From Orobanche coerulescens (Eukaryota; Streptophyta; Magnoliopsida; Lamiales; Orobanchaceae), in NCBI GenBank assembly GCA_033398695.1, contig CM065803.1, forward strand, positions 43,267,501-43,331,500: a DNA stretch of 64,000 nucleotides, given 5' to 3'. The notes under the pieces were generated by a model. That model did not search any database. It was not told the DNA's origin and worked only from the letters and a program-made list of their open reading frames with translations. The position numbers and the translations under genes were made by a program. Positions 1 through 12,009 of the stretch are shown here, piece by piece. Within the stretch, counting starts at the first letter, position 1, and every line of letters begins with the position of its first letter.

Positions 1-1577
1 CAAGAACAAGATGAAGATGAAAATGAAGAGTATATGAGAAAACAATTTTCTCTCTATTGAACTGTGTCTCTCCCGTAGAAATGCACAAGGGTGTGTCTTT
101 GAGAGATGTCAAGTCTTTACAATATATTCTTTATCTCACAATATAAAATTCCCCACCAAACAAAGATCATGATACTTGTCGCTTTGACAAAATGATAATT
201 CAAACATCATGATGTAGACAAGAGAACTCACATGGAGGTGAGTTGGGGGGGGGGGGGCATCTAGAAGGGAATTGAAGAGTTCGGTTTGTTTCGGACTCCT
301 GTGAGTCCAAACAGATAAACTCCGATTCCGTTCCGATGTATTTATATCAATTAATTAATCCAATTAATTAATTACATCAAATACTTAATAACATAATTAA
401 TTTCTCCAAGAAATAATTATATTTATGAATAAATTAATCACCCAATAATTTATTTACTTCATTGGACCGTAAATCAATTTATCCAATAAATCAATTTAGA
501 CATCCAATGTCCCAATAAATCAGATATCCAATATCTAATATTCATAATGAGAGAATAAGCTCGATTCATTCCGTCGTCAATCCTATTGCGCGACTCGATA
601 GGTCCGTCTCAGTCAGCAATGGGAGGAACCAAAGAGTAGTAGCACCACCTAGCCAGCCTGACGGCCTACAATGTACCCCAACTGAGAACGAACGATTGGG
701 ATCATTCAAGAACCATTCTGTCGTGAATACCAGTAAACGTATAAACCCTTCTTTCAAATGTACCTATCACGATATAGGGTCACGGTCAGTCAAACCCTAT
801 ATGTACTTGACTCTATGCATATGTTAATGCAAATCGAGATCATCGAGCTCTCGTGTATCCAAAACAACTAGCTCCAATGCGTTGGCCAAAGACTTATGAT
901 CTCATCTGTCAATAACCGCATAGAACATATAACATGTTCACTTACAGGCGAAAGAATTCTATCTTGGTATTCAGTAGGACCTGCTACTTGCCCGTCAAGA
1001 CGCACGTCGAGGTTGACCCCCGCCTTTCGGTTTACAGGGTCGAACTACTCTAATGAAAATCTTGACGTCACAAGCACATCCTTAATAAATCCTCAAGTCG
1101 AAGGTTCACGAATACCTATCACAACCTTTCAATTCCGTCAATGACTGTCCCGGAGTGAAATTCATGTGACGAATCGAGGGTGAGTCGATTCGAGTATACT
1201 AATCCAAATAGCATACCTATAACGTGTGCTCCCACTAACCTTTAGTGTTCGACAGGAACTCTCCATGTCAAAGGACACGTCATACAAGTCTTCACATAAA
1301 CTTAACGCGCAGTCAAGTTTCATCGACTTGCGAACGGTTAAGTATTTGAGCTATAAACCTTTCCAGTGCCGACCCCCTTATCCAATAAGGAGTGGAACGT
1401 TTTGCTCTCAAATACATGGACTAATTTCTATATGTATATTTACAAGTTAGGAATGCCAGTAACTAGGAGTAAATAAAGAAACATCCATTTGCCTTATGAT
1501 AATGAATTTAAATAATAACAAGTACAATGCCCTCACTCAACATCCTCTGAGTGGCATTCAAGGGTATACTCCTAATA
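1..1577 (-). mobile_element. 3' LTR of a Ty1/copia element, truncated by the window edge
   Basis: On the minus strand this stretch follows directly after a copia polypurine tract and pol end, so it is the 3' LTR of that element; its far end lies left of base 1. It begins TATTAGG where copia LTRs usually begin TG. A TATA-like box (TATAAATA, read leftwards 346-339) lies near the left end, with AT-rich sequence at about 340-540. A run of 12 G sits near 247-258. The ORFs inside are short and have no recognisable product. Being an LTR is inferred from position; no second copy is in the window to prove its borders. Confidence 0.7.
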
Positions 1578-1588
1578 ATCTCCCACTT
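1577..1588 (-). other. Polypurine tract of the copia element
   Basis: The minus strand reads AAGTGGGAGATT immediately before the LTR start. This is the usual place and composition for the plus-strand primer of a copia element. Confidence 0.6.
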
Positions 1589-1599
1589 GCACTCAATGC

Positions 1600-2741
1600 C
1601 ACACACTATGGTATCTAATACCCATGTTCTCCAGATGAGGATCCAAGCTAATCTGAGAATAGTGGCTTGGTCAGTGGGTCAGCAACGTTGTCGGCTGACT
1701 CTAGTCTATTGCAGAACAATGTATCTCTTTGCGAACAAATTCTATTACGAGATGATACTCTCTCTCAATATGTTTGGTACTGTTGTGAAACCTCGGCTCC
1801 TAGTCCTGTGCTACCGCACTATTGTTATCTTATAAATAAACGAAAATAGGCAGCGCAACACATGGTGTCACGTGAAGTTTACCCAGTAACTTCTTAATCT
1901 TTCCTTTGGAGGCCTCCGAGGCCGCTTTATACTCAACCTAACAAGTGGAACCAGCAGTCGCGCTATGCTTGGCGCTACGCCAAGATACTGCTCCTCCATT
2001 AAGAGTAAATATTTAGCGAGAAGTAGACATCGAGTCATCATTCTGTCCTTGGAAGTCCGAATCAGTGAATCCCACCACATCCAATTCTCCACCGCCATAC
2101 ATAAGAACCATGTCTCTAGTCCTTATTAAGTACTTGAGAACATTCTTTACGGCAGTCCAATGTTCCCTACCTGAGTGCGCCTGAAACCTACTCACCGCGC
2201 TTACAGCATGCGCAATGTCAGGTCTTGTACACAACATAGCATACATAAGGCTACCGACGGCCGAAACATATGGTATATTACTCATTTCCCTTCTTTGTTC
2301 CTCACTTTGAGGACACATCTTCGAGATGAGTTTTATTCCATGTCGCATCGGAAGGAACCCTCTTTTAGAATCATCCATCTTAAATTGCTTTAAGATTTTA
2401 TCTATATAGAGGGCTTGGGAAAGACCTATTGTTATCTTTGCTCTATCCCGGTAGAGTCGAATACGAAGAATATAGGTAGCTTCTCCCAAGTCTTTCATGG
2501 AGAAATTACTCGAAAGCCAAGCTTTCACAGAACTGAGCATTCCCACGTCATTTCCTATTAGTAAAATGTCATCTACATATAGTACTAAGAATACGATCTT
2601 GCTCCCACTAACCCTCTTGTATACACAAGGTTCCTCTTCATTTTGCACGAAGTCAAACTCTTTGACTGCCTCGTCAAAATAAAGGTCTCAACTACATGAA
2701 GACTGCTACAGTCTATTTCATGCAGTCTACATCCACCATTG
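1600..2741 (-). pseudogene. Copia reverse transcriptase / RNase H remnant
   Basis: The best frame, 2648-2013, carries the copia RT active-site motif YVDDILLIG, followed by MKDLGEA and the TRPDIAHAVS block before RNase H. The frame then shifts: RNase H continues at 2098-1868 in another frame, and its C-terminal signature NVADPLTKPLFS is readable near 1690-1640. Upstream, the RT fingers segment is missing: sequence jumps from the linker near 2750 to a piece starting FDEAVKEF near 2680, so the part with the first catalytic aspartate and the GLKQ block is absent. With at least two frame breaks and an internal deletion this is a dead copy. It is a Ty1/copia RT; the lineage within copia is uncertain. 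Confidence 0.85.
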
Positions 2742-3662
2742 CTAGGTCATTGGTCGCGGGTCAGTCTCTTGTTTATCACCTGGAACCTCGTGGAAACCCA
2801 GTTCCTCCAAGTGCATAAAACTATACCTCTCAGGTAATTGAGACACCCTACTAGACCTACGAGGTGGTTGTACTTGTGTTTCATAAGGTTCGGTTCTAAT
2901 TTCTTGCACAGGTGTCTCCTGAGGAGTTCCATTGTATTCTTCCAAAGAAATATTTCTACCTGCTCCGCCTTCCTAAATGAACTCTTCTTCCAAGAAGTGT
3001 GCATGCAAAGCAACAGCGATCTTTCGATCTTTTGAGCATGTAGAATAGATAACCCATCGTCTCAGATGGGAATCCTATGAAACGTCTCCTCACGGACCTC
3101 ACTTCTATTTTGTCTAACTTAGTCTCCTTGACATAGGCGGGACATCCCCAAATCCTAATGTGATTAAGACTTGGTTTCCTGCCCTCCCACATCTCATGTG
3201 GAGTTTTAATAATGGATTTGGAAGGACATCTGTTCAAGATATATGCAGCACTCAAAAGTGTATACCCCACAGGTAAATCGGTAAGTCAGTATAGCCTAGC
3301 ATGGAATGGACCATATCCAACAAGGTCTGGTTCCTTCTTTCCGACATACCATTTAATTGAGGAGTGCCTGGAAGTGTTGGTTGTGATACTATTCCATGTT
3401 CCTTCAGGAACTTGTTAAAAACTCCATACTCATATCCTCGTAACCTCGGTCCGACCGAAGTGCTTTGATATAATTTTCAGTTTGTTTCTCGACTAGGGCC
3501 TTAGATTCCTGGAATTTCTCAAAGGCCTCGGATTTATGTTTCATTAAGTATACATAACCATACCTAGTATGATCATCTGTAAACGTAATGAAATATTGAT
3601 ATCCGTCACGTGCTGCTTCCAAGGCACCACATACATCGGTATGGATTAATCCTAAGGCTGAA
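2742..3662 (-). pseudogene. Copia integrase remnant, N-terminus lost at the Tat junction
   Basis: Reading leftwards from 3662 the frame opens at LIHTDVCG, the first catalytic Asp of a copia integrase core, followed by YFITFTDDHTRYGYVYL and the second Asp in LRSDRG. After a frame break near 3404 the C-terminal part resumes at 3270-2956 with AAYILNRCPSKS and HIRIWGCPAYVK. A proline-rich linker before RT is at 2945-2742. The zinc-binding HHCC region, protease and gag are all missing, because the sequence joins a gypsy element at 3662/3663. Confidence 0.85.
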
Positions 3663-3675
3663 AGCTCGCTTGTAA
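3650..3675. other. Illegitimate junction between Tat gypsy and copia fragments
   Basis: On the minus strand the Tat pol reading (DDRLYKRAF) runs into the copia integrase core (LGLIHTDVCG) within a few bases. Neither element has a terminus here: Tat lacks integrase and its 3' LTR, and copia lacks its 5' LTR, gag and protease. No LTR end or target repeat is seen. This looks like end-joining after a deletion, or template switching, rather than a normal insertion. Confidence 0.75.
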
Positions 3676-4330
3676 AGCCGGTCGTCCAGTAGGGTGTATC
3701 TGGTAGCACGAAGTCGGAGCTGGCGAGCTTTGATACGGTCGTCGGGGACCGTCCCGTCCTTCAAATATTTAATGAAGGGAGTCATCCAGTTCTCCTCGGC
3801 GACGGTGACCGTGGTAATCAGGTTTCTGTCGATCGCCGGCTTTGCTGATTTTGTGATTTGGATGTTAGAGAGATCGGCCGCCCCATCCGACGACGCTAGT
3901 TTGGAAAGGGCATCGGTCTGAGAGTTGTGCTCTCTCGGGACTTGTTCGATCAGCACTTCCTCAAACTTTGTGCACATTTTGGCGACCAATTCTTGGTATT
4001 TGATCATTTGTTCGCCGCGCGCCTCATATTCTCCCTTGACTTGGTTCACGACCAAGAGGGAGTCCATGAAGATGTGGAGACGGCGAACATCTAGGGCGAG
4101 GGATAAATATAGCCCGCCTACCAAGGCTTCGTAATCGTCTTCATTGTTGGTCGCATGGAAATCGAAACGCACGGCATTTGTGAAACTCTGCCCGTCGGGG
4201 CTGATGAGGACAATCCTTGCCCCTGCTCGCGAGTTGGTTGCCGAGCCGTCCACATACAGCTTCCAAGCAGGGCGGCCGACCTGGGTCGGACTGTGAGGGA
4301 TGTTAATTCCACCACGAAGTCCGCCAGAGC
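3663..4330 (-). pseudogene. Tat second (archaeal-type) RNase H domain
   Basis: A separate frame (4394-3606) contains YVDGSA, then NNEDDYEAL, FMDSLLVVNQV and QTDALSKLA, giving the four acidic positions D-E-D-D of an RNase H fold. This is not the gypsy RNase H, which lies just upstream at 4591-4330. Tat-lineage elements are known to carry this additional domain. The frame differs from that of the upstream RNase H, with the break near 4310. The downstream end is cut by the copia junction, so no integrase follows. Confidence 0.85.
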
Positions 4331-5101
4331 ATGGCCTTTGATCGCCGTGCGAGGAGCGTACGTGATACCGTATTGGGCGATCTCCAGTGACCACTTGAGG
4401 AGTCGCCCGTTAGTTTCTGGCCAGTGCAGGACTTGCCTGAAGGGGAGAGTCGTCAGGACCTCCACTTGATGTTCGAAGAAGTATGCCCTTAGCTTGCGAA
4501 CACTCATGACTAGAGCATAGGCGATCTTCTCCAGAGGTGTGTATCGCGTTTCTGCGTCATGGAGCGATTGGCTAACGAAGTAGATCGGCAAATGGGCTTA
4601 CCCCTCTGCTCGTACTAAAACAGCACTCAGCGCGACCTCCGAGGCCGCCAGGTAAAGGAATAGCTTTTCGCCGGGGATCGGCTTTGCCAAGATCTGGGGA
4701 TTGCATAGATACTCCTTAATTTTAGCGAACGCTATTTGACTCTCCTTTGTCCATGCGAACTTCTTGTTCTTTATGGTCGCGAAGAATGGCTTGCTTTTAT
4801 CCCCGAGCCGAGATATGAAGCGGTTGAGGGCGGCTAGACAACCAGTGAGGCGTTGCACTTGTTTGACATTTCGCGGTTCCTGCATGTCGAGGATCGCCTG
4901 GATCTTGGTGGGGTTCGCCTCGATCCCCCTCTGACTTACGATGTGCCCCAGGAATCTTCCGGAGCTCACCCCGAAGTTGCATTTCTTGGGGTTAAGCTTC
5001 ATATCGAACTTTTCGAGGATGGCGAACGTCTCGGCTAGGTCATTGAGGTGATCTTCCTTTTTGAGGCTTTTGACCATGATATCGTCAATGTAGACCTCCA
5101 T
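4330..5101 (-). pseudogene. Tat reverse transcriptase (palm end) and gypsy RNase H
   Basis: The frame from 5101 opens with YIDDIMVKS, the RT catalytic YIDD motif, followed by thumb and connection (GRFLGHIVSQRGIEANPTK). A stop near 4597-4595 separates this from the RNase H frame starting at 4591, which reads YFVSQSLHDAETRY and ends ADFVVE. The RT N-terminal half is on the other side of an in-frame TAG at 5116-5114. At least three lesions in RT-RNase H make this non-functional as one polyprotein. Confidence 0.85.
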
Positions 5102-5113
5102 GGTTTTTCCGAT

Positions 5114-6616
5114 CTAGTTGGCGAACATTCCGTTGACTAGCCGTTGGTATGTCGCCCCTGCATTCTTCAGGCCGAACGACATTCGGACCCAAAAGTATAT
5201 TTCTTTTTCCGTGTGGAACGATGTGTGCTTTATGTCCTTATCTGCCATTGGGATCTGATCGTATCCGGCGAAGGCATCCATGAACGACATCATTTCGCAA
5301 CCTGCTGTACTATCGACCAAGTGGTCGATATGAGGCATCGGAAAGTGATCTTTTGGACAAGCCGGATTGAGGTCGGTGAAGTCGATGCATAACCTCCAGG
5401 AGTTGCTCGGCTTTTTGACGAGCACCGCGTTGGCTATCCACTGCGGCTCGTCGGTGGCTACTCCGATTAGTTTATTGTCTAGTAGCTTCTTGATTTCGCT
5501 GTCGAGCGCCGCGTACTTCTCAGGACCGAATTTCCTACGTTTCTGGTGAACATGTTTCTGTGCCGGCTCAATCTTTAGATAGTGGCAAGCATGTTCAGGA
5601 GTTATGCCGACCATCTCTTGATGCGACCAGGCAAAGACTCCGATGTTCTTCCGTAGTAAGCTGATTAGATCATCCTTTAATTTGAGGTCGATGCTTGCGC
5701 CGATCTGCACTTCCCGCTCAGGGCGAGCCGAATCTATTGTTATACTTTTCAACTCTTCAACGGGGACGGTCGCTTCTCGTTTGGAATGATTTCCGGACTC
5801 AATCCTTGGATCGATGTCGAGGCTTGGCTCGAAACCGATCCTTGGCTCGATGTCGTCCGTTAATCGATGTGAGATGGCATCCCCTGAGTTGGGTTGGTTC
5901 GAGGTGCTCGGCTCGTCGATCTCCATCGGTTGATTGTCGATCGTCTCAATGTTATAAATAGTACATGAAGTGTTGAAAGAAGTTACGACACAAGAGTAAT
6001 TCAAACATTTCTTGGCCATTAGCTGATCTCCTTTTACAGTACCGACTGTCCCATCGGCAGTGGGGAATTTGATACAGCAAAAGAAAGAAGAGGCGACCGC
6101 CTCGAAGGTTTCTAGAAATGGACGACCTAGGAACCCATTATAGATGCTGGGCCTATATATGATTACAAAATTTAGGTTCCTAGTAATCCTAACCTTGGGA
6201 TCGTAAAAGCATATTAGCTCGACAGAGAGCTTGATCCTTCCATAGGCTTGGACTGTGCTGTCGCCGAACCCTTGAAGCACGGTGTCAAACGGCTTGATGA
6301 ACTTGGTCAGGTTGCTGAGCTGGTCAAGAGCATATTTGAATATGATATTGCAGAAGCTCCCATTGTCTACCAGCACGCGATCGACCATTTTCCCAAGGAT
6401 ACATGCAGAGATTACCAATGCATCCTCTTTGGGGCACTGCACTCCCTCCCTATCCTTGTTGGAGAAAGTGATGAGCGCGTCTTTGGAGATGGTCGGCTCT
6501 GGGGGTACTACGAAATGGAATCCGGCGAACACCCTCAGTTCGGCCTTCTGCTTTCTGTTCGACATGGTGGAGACTGGAGAAAGGCCGCCGAGGTTTCCAC
6601 CTCCTGCCTGAAGCAT
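5114..6616 (-). pseudogene. Tat protease and N-terminal half of reverse transcriptase
   Basis: This 500-codon open stretch is the longest undamaged part of the Tat element. Near residues 100-110 it reads LVDNGSFCNI, the aspartic protease active site. The typical region SIYNGFLGRPFL follows. The RT fingers begin around residue 330 (ITPEHACHYL), with RLCIDFTDLNPACPKD near 410 and the first catalytic Asp in FMDAFAGYDQI near 450. It ends at a TAG (5116-5114) just after MSFGLKNAGATYQRLV, upstream of YIDD. Confidence 0.9.
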
Positions 6617-7959
6617 ATTGATCCGACCGCCAGGGTGGATCGGAGGGATTGATTCGTCAGAATACTCCGGCTCGTTCTGCTCGATCCTGGCGACCGAATT
6701 TGGAGGGATCCCGTTGTTCTATCGGTGCTCGCGCCCCCCAGTCCTCTCTGCTCGGGGCTCTGGATTGGTAACCAAGTTATCCAATTTGCCTTCCTCAAAT
6801 AGTCTCCAGAGTTGTCTGAGGAGGTCGCGGCACTGACTGGTGTTGTGGCCGGGACTCTAGTGGTAGGCACAAAATTTGCTGCGGTCCAGATTACTATGGT
6901 CCCTCACCGGCTTTGGTTTTCTAAGCCATTCGCGCCCCTTGATGGCGTTAAAGATGTGGTCCGGAGATAGGTTGAGGTTACGGAGGAGGTGAACCTCCAC
7001 ATCCTCGAAAGCTTTGAATTCGCCGGGCGGATTCGCGATCGCCTTTCTGGTCTTGGCGACCGCCTTTCTCGGGATGGAAGATGGTGCCTTCCCTTCCTCG
7101 GTAGATCCCTCACCTAAGCGGAGGGTGAGCATCCTCTGCCTAGCGAGGAAATCAGCGGCCCTGACGCGGAAAATCGCGTAGGTCGGGGGGATGTCTTTTG
7201 TAAGGTGCCTGAACATGGGCGAGTGGCCGTAGAATCCCCCTAGGACTGAGTAGAGAGAGAGCTCGTCGCTAATAGGCTCGCCAGTGAGGACTATTTCATC
7301 CACCCGGTCGATTTAGTCTTCATCGGGCTCGTTCTTCCCCTGCCTGATTTTCATCATGCGGTGGGGGCCTTCTGGGCGAGCAACTTTGGCGGCAAAATGC
7401 GACGTGAAGTCGTTCGCCAGCTTCTCGAAACAATTGATCGAGCGAGGTGGCAGCGAAATGTACCATCTATGGGCGAGATCGCCTAATGTCAATGGGAACA
7501 TTCGACACTTCGTCGCGTCCGATGCTCCACATCCGGTCATGTAGATCCGGAATTTACTCAAATGGGTCTCGGGATCCGTTCTCCCCTCGTTTACAGGTGT
7601 TTGAGGGGGAACGATCTTTGGTTGAACTGCGGCGAGCTCGATCTGGGCTGCGAGTGGCTCACTCGGTCCGACGACCGATCTCTTGGCGCCTACCCCAGTC
7701 TCTAGGAGCGCCTTCATTTTGTCGAGCTGGCGCTGCATGGCGGCCATAGTCGTAGCCTGACTGCTTGCTGATTGGCTCTCGGAGCGGGAGCCAAGGCGAT
7801 CGTGTATCGATCTCCTGGCCCCATGGTGGATGGCGAGCTCTCCGCTGCCGAGCTCAATTCTTGGGCGAGCGGGAGCCCGTTGGGCGGCTTGTCTTCTGGG
7901 AGTCGGATATGCCGAACTCCTGGTGACGGATTCGGACTCCGATGCCTCCCTGCTGGGGC
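6617..7959 (-). pseudogene. Tat gag, main part with zinc knuckle
   Basis: The gag matrix/capsid region is in 7978-7313 (a coiled, Gln/Met-rich start MAAMQRQLDKMKALL, then the retrotransposon gag core around CRMFPLTLGDLAHRWY). It continues in 7303-6857, whose end CAYH is followed by a stop inside the zinc-knuckle region; the motif resumes as SPGHNTSQC. The stretch 6840-6617 continues in another frame toward protease. The right part of gag is separated by element A, whose target site is at 7960-7964. Confidence 0.8.
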
Positions 7960-7964
7960 CTGAA
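7960..7964. repeat. Target-site duplication CTGAA, left copy (element A)
   Basis: CTGAA directly precedes the LTR start TGTAATATCC. The same five bases follow the right LTR end at 16802-16806. A perfect 5-bp duplication shows element A arrived by integrase-mediated insertion and has kept both ends. Confidence 0.95.
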
Positions 7965-9939
7965 TGTAATATCCGCATTTTTCTTTCCCTTGTATTTTCA
8001 TTTTCAGTGTATTTCTCGATCGTAGTGACACTCGTGTATCTTTCAGTGTATCCTTCCTGTCATCTATTGAACTGTATTCTCGTTATTGTTGTGCGGAACT
8101 GCCATTTCGGGGTTTCCGTGGATCCATTTCGTGTTATTGGTTCCCAAATGTTGATTCCTATTGCTTTTATTCTCTTCCCGGATCATTTTTCATCATTTTG
8201 GGACCCAAAGGGGGTGTGGGCCGCGGCACAAGGAGTGTGCGCCACAAGACACCCAATTTACGCTTTGGCCGAGCGGATCAGACTGCAGCCGCGGCGCACC
8301 TGTCCGGTGCCGCGGCACAAAGGCCGAGTGAGGACCGCGCACACCCGTCCGTGCCGCGGCACACTCGTGGCATTTTCGCCAAACCCGATCAGACTGGTGC
8401 CGCGGCACACACCGGCCGAGCCACAGACACCGCCGAACCACAGGAGCAGTTTTTGGGCTTGTGCCGCGGCACACCTCGGCTGAGCCGCGGCACACAATGC
8501 GGTCAACCCTATAATTGTGTTGTTTTGAGCGAGAGCAGCCCATTTTCTTTCTTCTTCTTCTTCCATTTACGCGAGAGAGAGTGAGAGAGGAGGAGAGCTT
8601 CTCATCATTCATCAATTGGGGGTCGATTTTCATCATTCTTCTTCGATTGTGAAGCCCGGATAATCAATCTAACGTTTGTTCTACGTATCTTGATACTTGA
8701 ATCTTCAAAGGTAATATCTCTTGGAACCCTACCTTTTGGATAATTGGGGATTTTGGGGTTTTAGTCCGATTCTTTCCGTTTTGTTGGTAGATTCGTGATG
8801 AATACGATTAATATTGTTAGTATTATTAACTTTCCTACGGATTCATGGTATATTTTGTAGTTTTTACGGAATCGAGAGGGTTTGGTTGTGGTCCGCCCTC
8901 GTTGTTATTTTTGTACGAATATACATGAATCGTAGGCGGGTTTTCGGGTGTATTCCATTTCCGTGTTCGTCTAGAGTTGGTTGTAATTATGTTCTTCGAA
9001 TCGTTAGGTTCGGTTCCGTTGGTTCTTAGCGTTCGTCGGTGATTATCCTTTCCGTTCGTTGCGTCATCAATTACTCAAGGCAAGTATTTTTGGAAACCTT
9101 TATGCTTAACGTGGAATGGTAATGTATTTTGTGTGTGATTTGCTCACCTCGGGTTGGTCCGACGGGATCACGGAGGGAATCCAAAGGGTTGAGTCCTGGA
9201 TTCATGAGTTTGTTTAGCTAGCCAGCTCGGGAGGGTCCTTAGAGGCCTCGGGCGGGATCTATGATATTACTCTGTTCCCAAGGCGATGCACGTGCGTGTT
9301 TTGTTTTATAATATGGCCAGCTCGGGAGGGTCCTTAGAGGCCTCGGGCGGGATCTATGATATTACTCTGTTCCCAAGGCAAATTGTTTGACTGTTTGTTT
9401 CCGGAAAAGACATGTCTGGTTTTGACTTTTGAAATTGATATTGGTGCATGTACTATGAAATGTGTAAGCGATTGGTTTGCCTTGATTACTTGTACTAGCG
9501 TAATTGCTAACCCCTTTGGGGACCCGTTTTGGGGAAATTCTTGTTATGGATTTCAGGTTACGACTATCCGGACGAGCGGGCACCGACAAGACTGAGGATG
9601 TTGGCCTGGGTCGTTGACATGTGCATTTGGGTCTTTTTATTTCTCTTGTCCATTCCGATTTGGTTGTTCTCAGAATTATAAATTTATAGATTGTACTCGC
9701 GAGTACTTAGGATTTTCAATTCAAACTCCGTATTGTATTACTTTAAAATTGTTACATTGTCGGTTGATGCTTATTTCGCCGGTTGTCCCGGGTGTATCTG
9801 TTTATGTTATATCATTTTAATGGTTGTCCCCGCTAACTGAGATGGTTAGTCGAGTGGAGTTTTCTTGTTTGTAGCCTGGTGGGTCCCACGTAGGGGTCCA
9901 CGGCGCTGTAATATACTCTGAATATCTTGGGGTGTTACA
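7965..9939 (+). repeat. 5' LTR of element A
   Basis: Starts TGTAATATCCGC and ends GGGGTGTTACA. It holds a palindrome array (8218-8493), a possible TATA-like TATAATTG near 8510, an internal ~65-bp direct repeat with 95-bp period (9221 and 9316), and a two-hairpin motif (9496-9521). It matches the 3' LTR closely except in the palindrome array and near 9583-9598. Confidence 0.95.
8218..8493. repeat. Array of GTGCCGCGGCAC palindromes in the U3 of element A
   Basis: The perfect 12-bp palindrome occurs at 8307-8318, 8351-8362, 8397-8408 and 8461-8472, with near copies at 8218, 8289 and 8484. Spacing is irregular, 30-65 bp. The corresponding 3' LTR array (15073-15359) has more intact copies, and several 5' copies have decayed at CpG positions. 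Confidence 0.9.
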
Positions 9940-9944
9940 GAAAA

Positions 9945-9956
9945 TGGTATCGGAGC
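9945..9956 (+). other. Primer binding site of element A (tRNA-iMet type)
   Basis: TGGTATCGGAGC lies five bases after the 5' LTR. It matches the complement of the 3' end of plant initiator tRNA-Met with one mismatch (G in place of A). Confidence 0.9.
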
Positions 9957-10177
9957 ACTAGGTTTATGGATACCTAGGCTTGTTGGTTAATTGGGTCTAG
10001 TCGTGTTTTGTTTTGCATATTGTCACACCGCTACCAGCATCTCGGTACTTCCAGTGCTCGTAAGTCTTCTTATCCGGTCTTTTGTTTTCTTGCATAGTAT
10101 TTCCGCTTTTCAAATTGTAGTTGCTTATTCCTCCCTTACTCATCATCAATATACTTCTGTTATCCCTTAACACCAGT

Positions 10178-11476
10178 ATGGAAGCCAGAGGAAACCGTGG
10201 TCGTGGTCGTGGTCGTAGACGCGGCCGAGGACGTGGGGCAGCCGGCGGGGCGGCCACGTCGCATTCTTTGGGAGCCGGCAGTACCGGTGACCATCACAGT
10301 CATGCTTCTTCTCAGGAGCGCGCCGATCTTGGTATTGCGGCTGTTATGCAGCAAATGGTTAACCAGATGGCGGCAATAGCTCAAGTGGTTCAAAACCCCG
10401 ATCAGGCCCATGCTAATCGGGGCGGAGCAGACCGTTGGCTCCAAGATGTCATTAAGATGCATCCTCCTCAGTTTTCGGGAGCGTCAGACCCGATCGGCTG
10501 GGAAGGGTGGATCAAGGAGATATCTAAGGTCTTTGTTGCCACTAACTGTCCCGAGGACCGCAAGGTCCCTATTGCCCAGTACTTCCTCACTGGGGACGCT
10601 ACGGATTGGTGGGAGGCCGTGGGCCCCAAAGATCATGTGGCTTCGTGGGCCGAATTCCAGGAATTGATGGAGACAGAATATTGTCCATGGCCGGTCAGAC
10701 AGGCTCGAGTGCATGCCTTCTATGATGCTCAACCACGGGATATCCCCGTATCTCAAGCTATTGCCGATTTTAATAAGGAGTTGGGTTATGTGAAAACCCA
10801 AGTTGTCGAAGAGAGCGACAAAATTTTCCATTTTTCCAGGAGGATGAAACTGTCCATTCGGGACTATATGTCCGGACTCGTCTGCACTACTTTGAAGGAT
10901 TATCAGAGTAGGGCCCTCACTTATGATATGTCGGTGACGGCTAGTGATTTGGCTCGTGAGAACAAGAAGCAGAATTCGTTCGGAAATTTTTCTGGTCCCA
11001 AGAGTGGAGGCCAGCAGAAATCTCAGGCTGCAAATATTTCTACGGGCGGTTCGGCTCGTTTCTCCGGGAGCTTTTGGGGTGCCGCCGGAACCTCCACTCG
11101 TGAACCCACATGCTTTAACTGTGGTGTACAGGGCCATAGGAATCGGCAGTGTCCTCGTCCGCAATTTACTTGTCATACTTGTGGACAGTTGGGCCACAAG
11201 GCCCTCTTTTGCGAACAGATCAGACAGCTTCGCGGCGCCCGTTCTTCTCACCCAGCACCTGTGGAACCGAGTGTGAACCAGGGCTCATTTGCTCCGCCGC
11301 CTCCACCGAGTGTCGGCCGAGGTAGGGGTCGGGGTCAGCCCGCTAGAGGAGGAGCTTCCAGTGTCGGCTCTGCCCAGCCGCGTATATACGAGATGAGGAG
11401 GGCCGATGATCCAGCAGCTACTGTGGCGACATGTACCATTCATATCCATTCCCTACGCATTCATTCATTTCTCTAG
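10178..11476 (+). pseudogene. Gag of element A, C-terminal end frameshifted
   Basis: The start at 10178 (MEARGNRGRG) opens an Arg/Gly-rich N-terminus, as in related Tekay gags; a more upstream ATG in frame exists but belongs to the leader. The capsid core spans about residues 90-270 (WIKEISKVF, FLTGDATDWWE, SGLVCTTLKDYQ). Two CCHC zinc knuckles follow: CFNCGVQGHRNRQC at 11111 and CHTCGQLGHKALFC downstream. The frame ends in a nonsense tail at 11476 because of a deletion at the start of protease. It would bind element RNA and form particles; this copy would make gag but not a gag-pol fusion. Confidence 0.9.
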
Positions 11477-11994
11477 AGTGTGTACGCCGTTTGAGTCTCG
11501 ACTGCTTGTCACCTTGCGAGCCTTTCATCGTTAAACTTCCTAGCGGTGATAGAATTGTCGGTGATCGAGAAGTCCGGGACTGTTCTATGTTTATTTGTGA
11601 GAGGGCTTGGCTCTCTAATCTTATTGTCGTGAGTATCGAGGGTGAGGATCTGATTCTCGGGGATGATTGGCTCGAGCGGCATGGTGCAATCATGAACTAC
11701 CGCACGAGGATCATTACCATGTTAGCCAAGGACGGCACTGAACACTCCTTCGCGTGGCAAAAGAGAAACCAGAAGTTTGTTATTAACGCCTTGAAGGCGA
11801 TGAAACTCCTGCGAAAGGGGTGTACTGGTTATTGGTGCTACGCCTTGGAGGCGGAGAATGGTGGAGTCGAGCTTTCGTCGATTCCAGTCGTTAGTGAGTT
11901 TCCTGATGTATTTCCTGACGAGTTACCGGGATTGCCACCGGATCGTGAGGTTGAGTTTGCTATAGAGTTAGAGTCGGGCACAGCCCCGATTTAG
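11431..11994 (+). pseudogene. Protease of element A, active site deleted
   Basis: The frame picks up at THSFISLECVRRL, which in the sister element E directly follows the catalytic DSGA. In A the segment with DSGA is missing, and gag and protease are in different frames. The rest is normal: [23 protein letters not shown], then the linker to RT. It ends at a TAG (11992-11994). Loss of the catalytic Asp means no proteolysis. Confidence 0.9.
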
Positions 11995-12009
11995 AAGGCG
12001 CCGTATCGC

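Noticed and set aside
8193..8636. Long open frames on both strands in the palindrome region of the A LTR, repeated at 15021-15497
   Set aside because: They lie in non-coding LTR, arise from GC-rich repeats, and lack any protein family signature.
9356..9820. Short ORFs duplicated at 16217-16682
   Set aside because: They are the same LTR sequence in both copies; non-coding U5/R.
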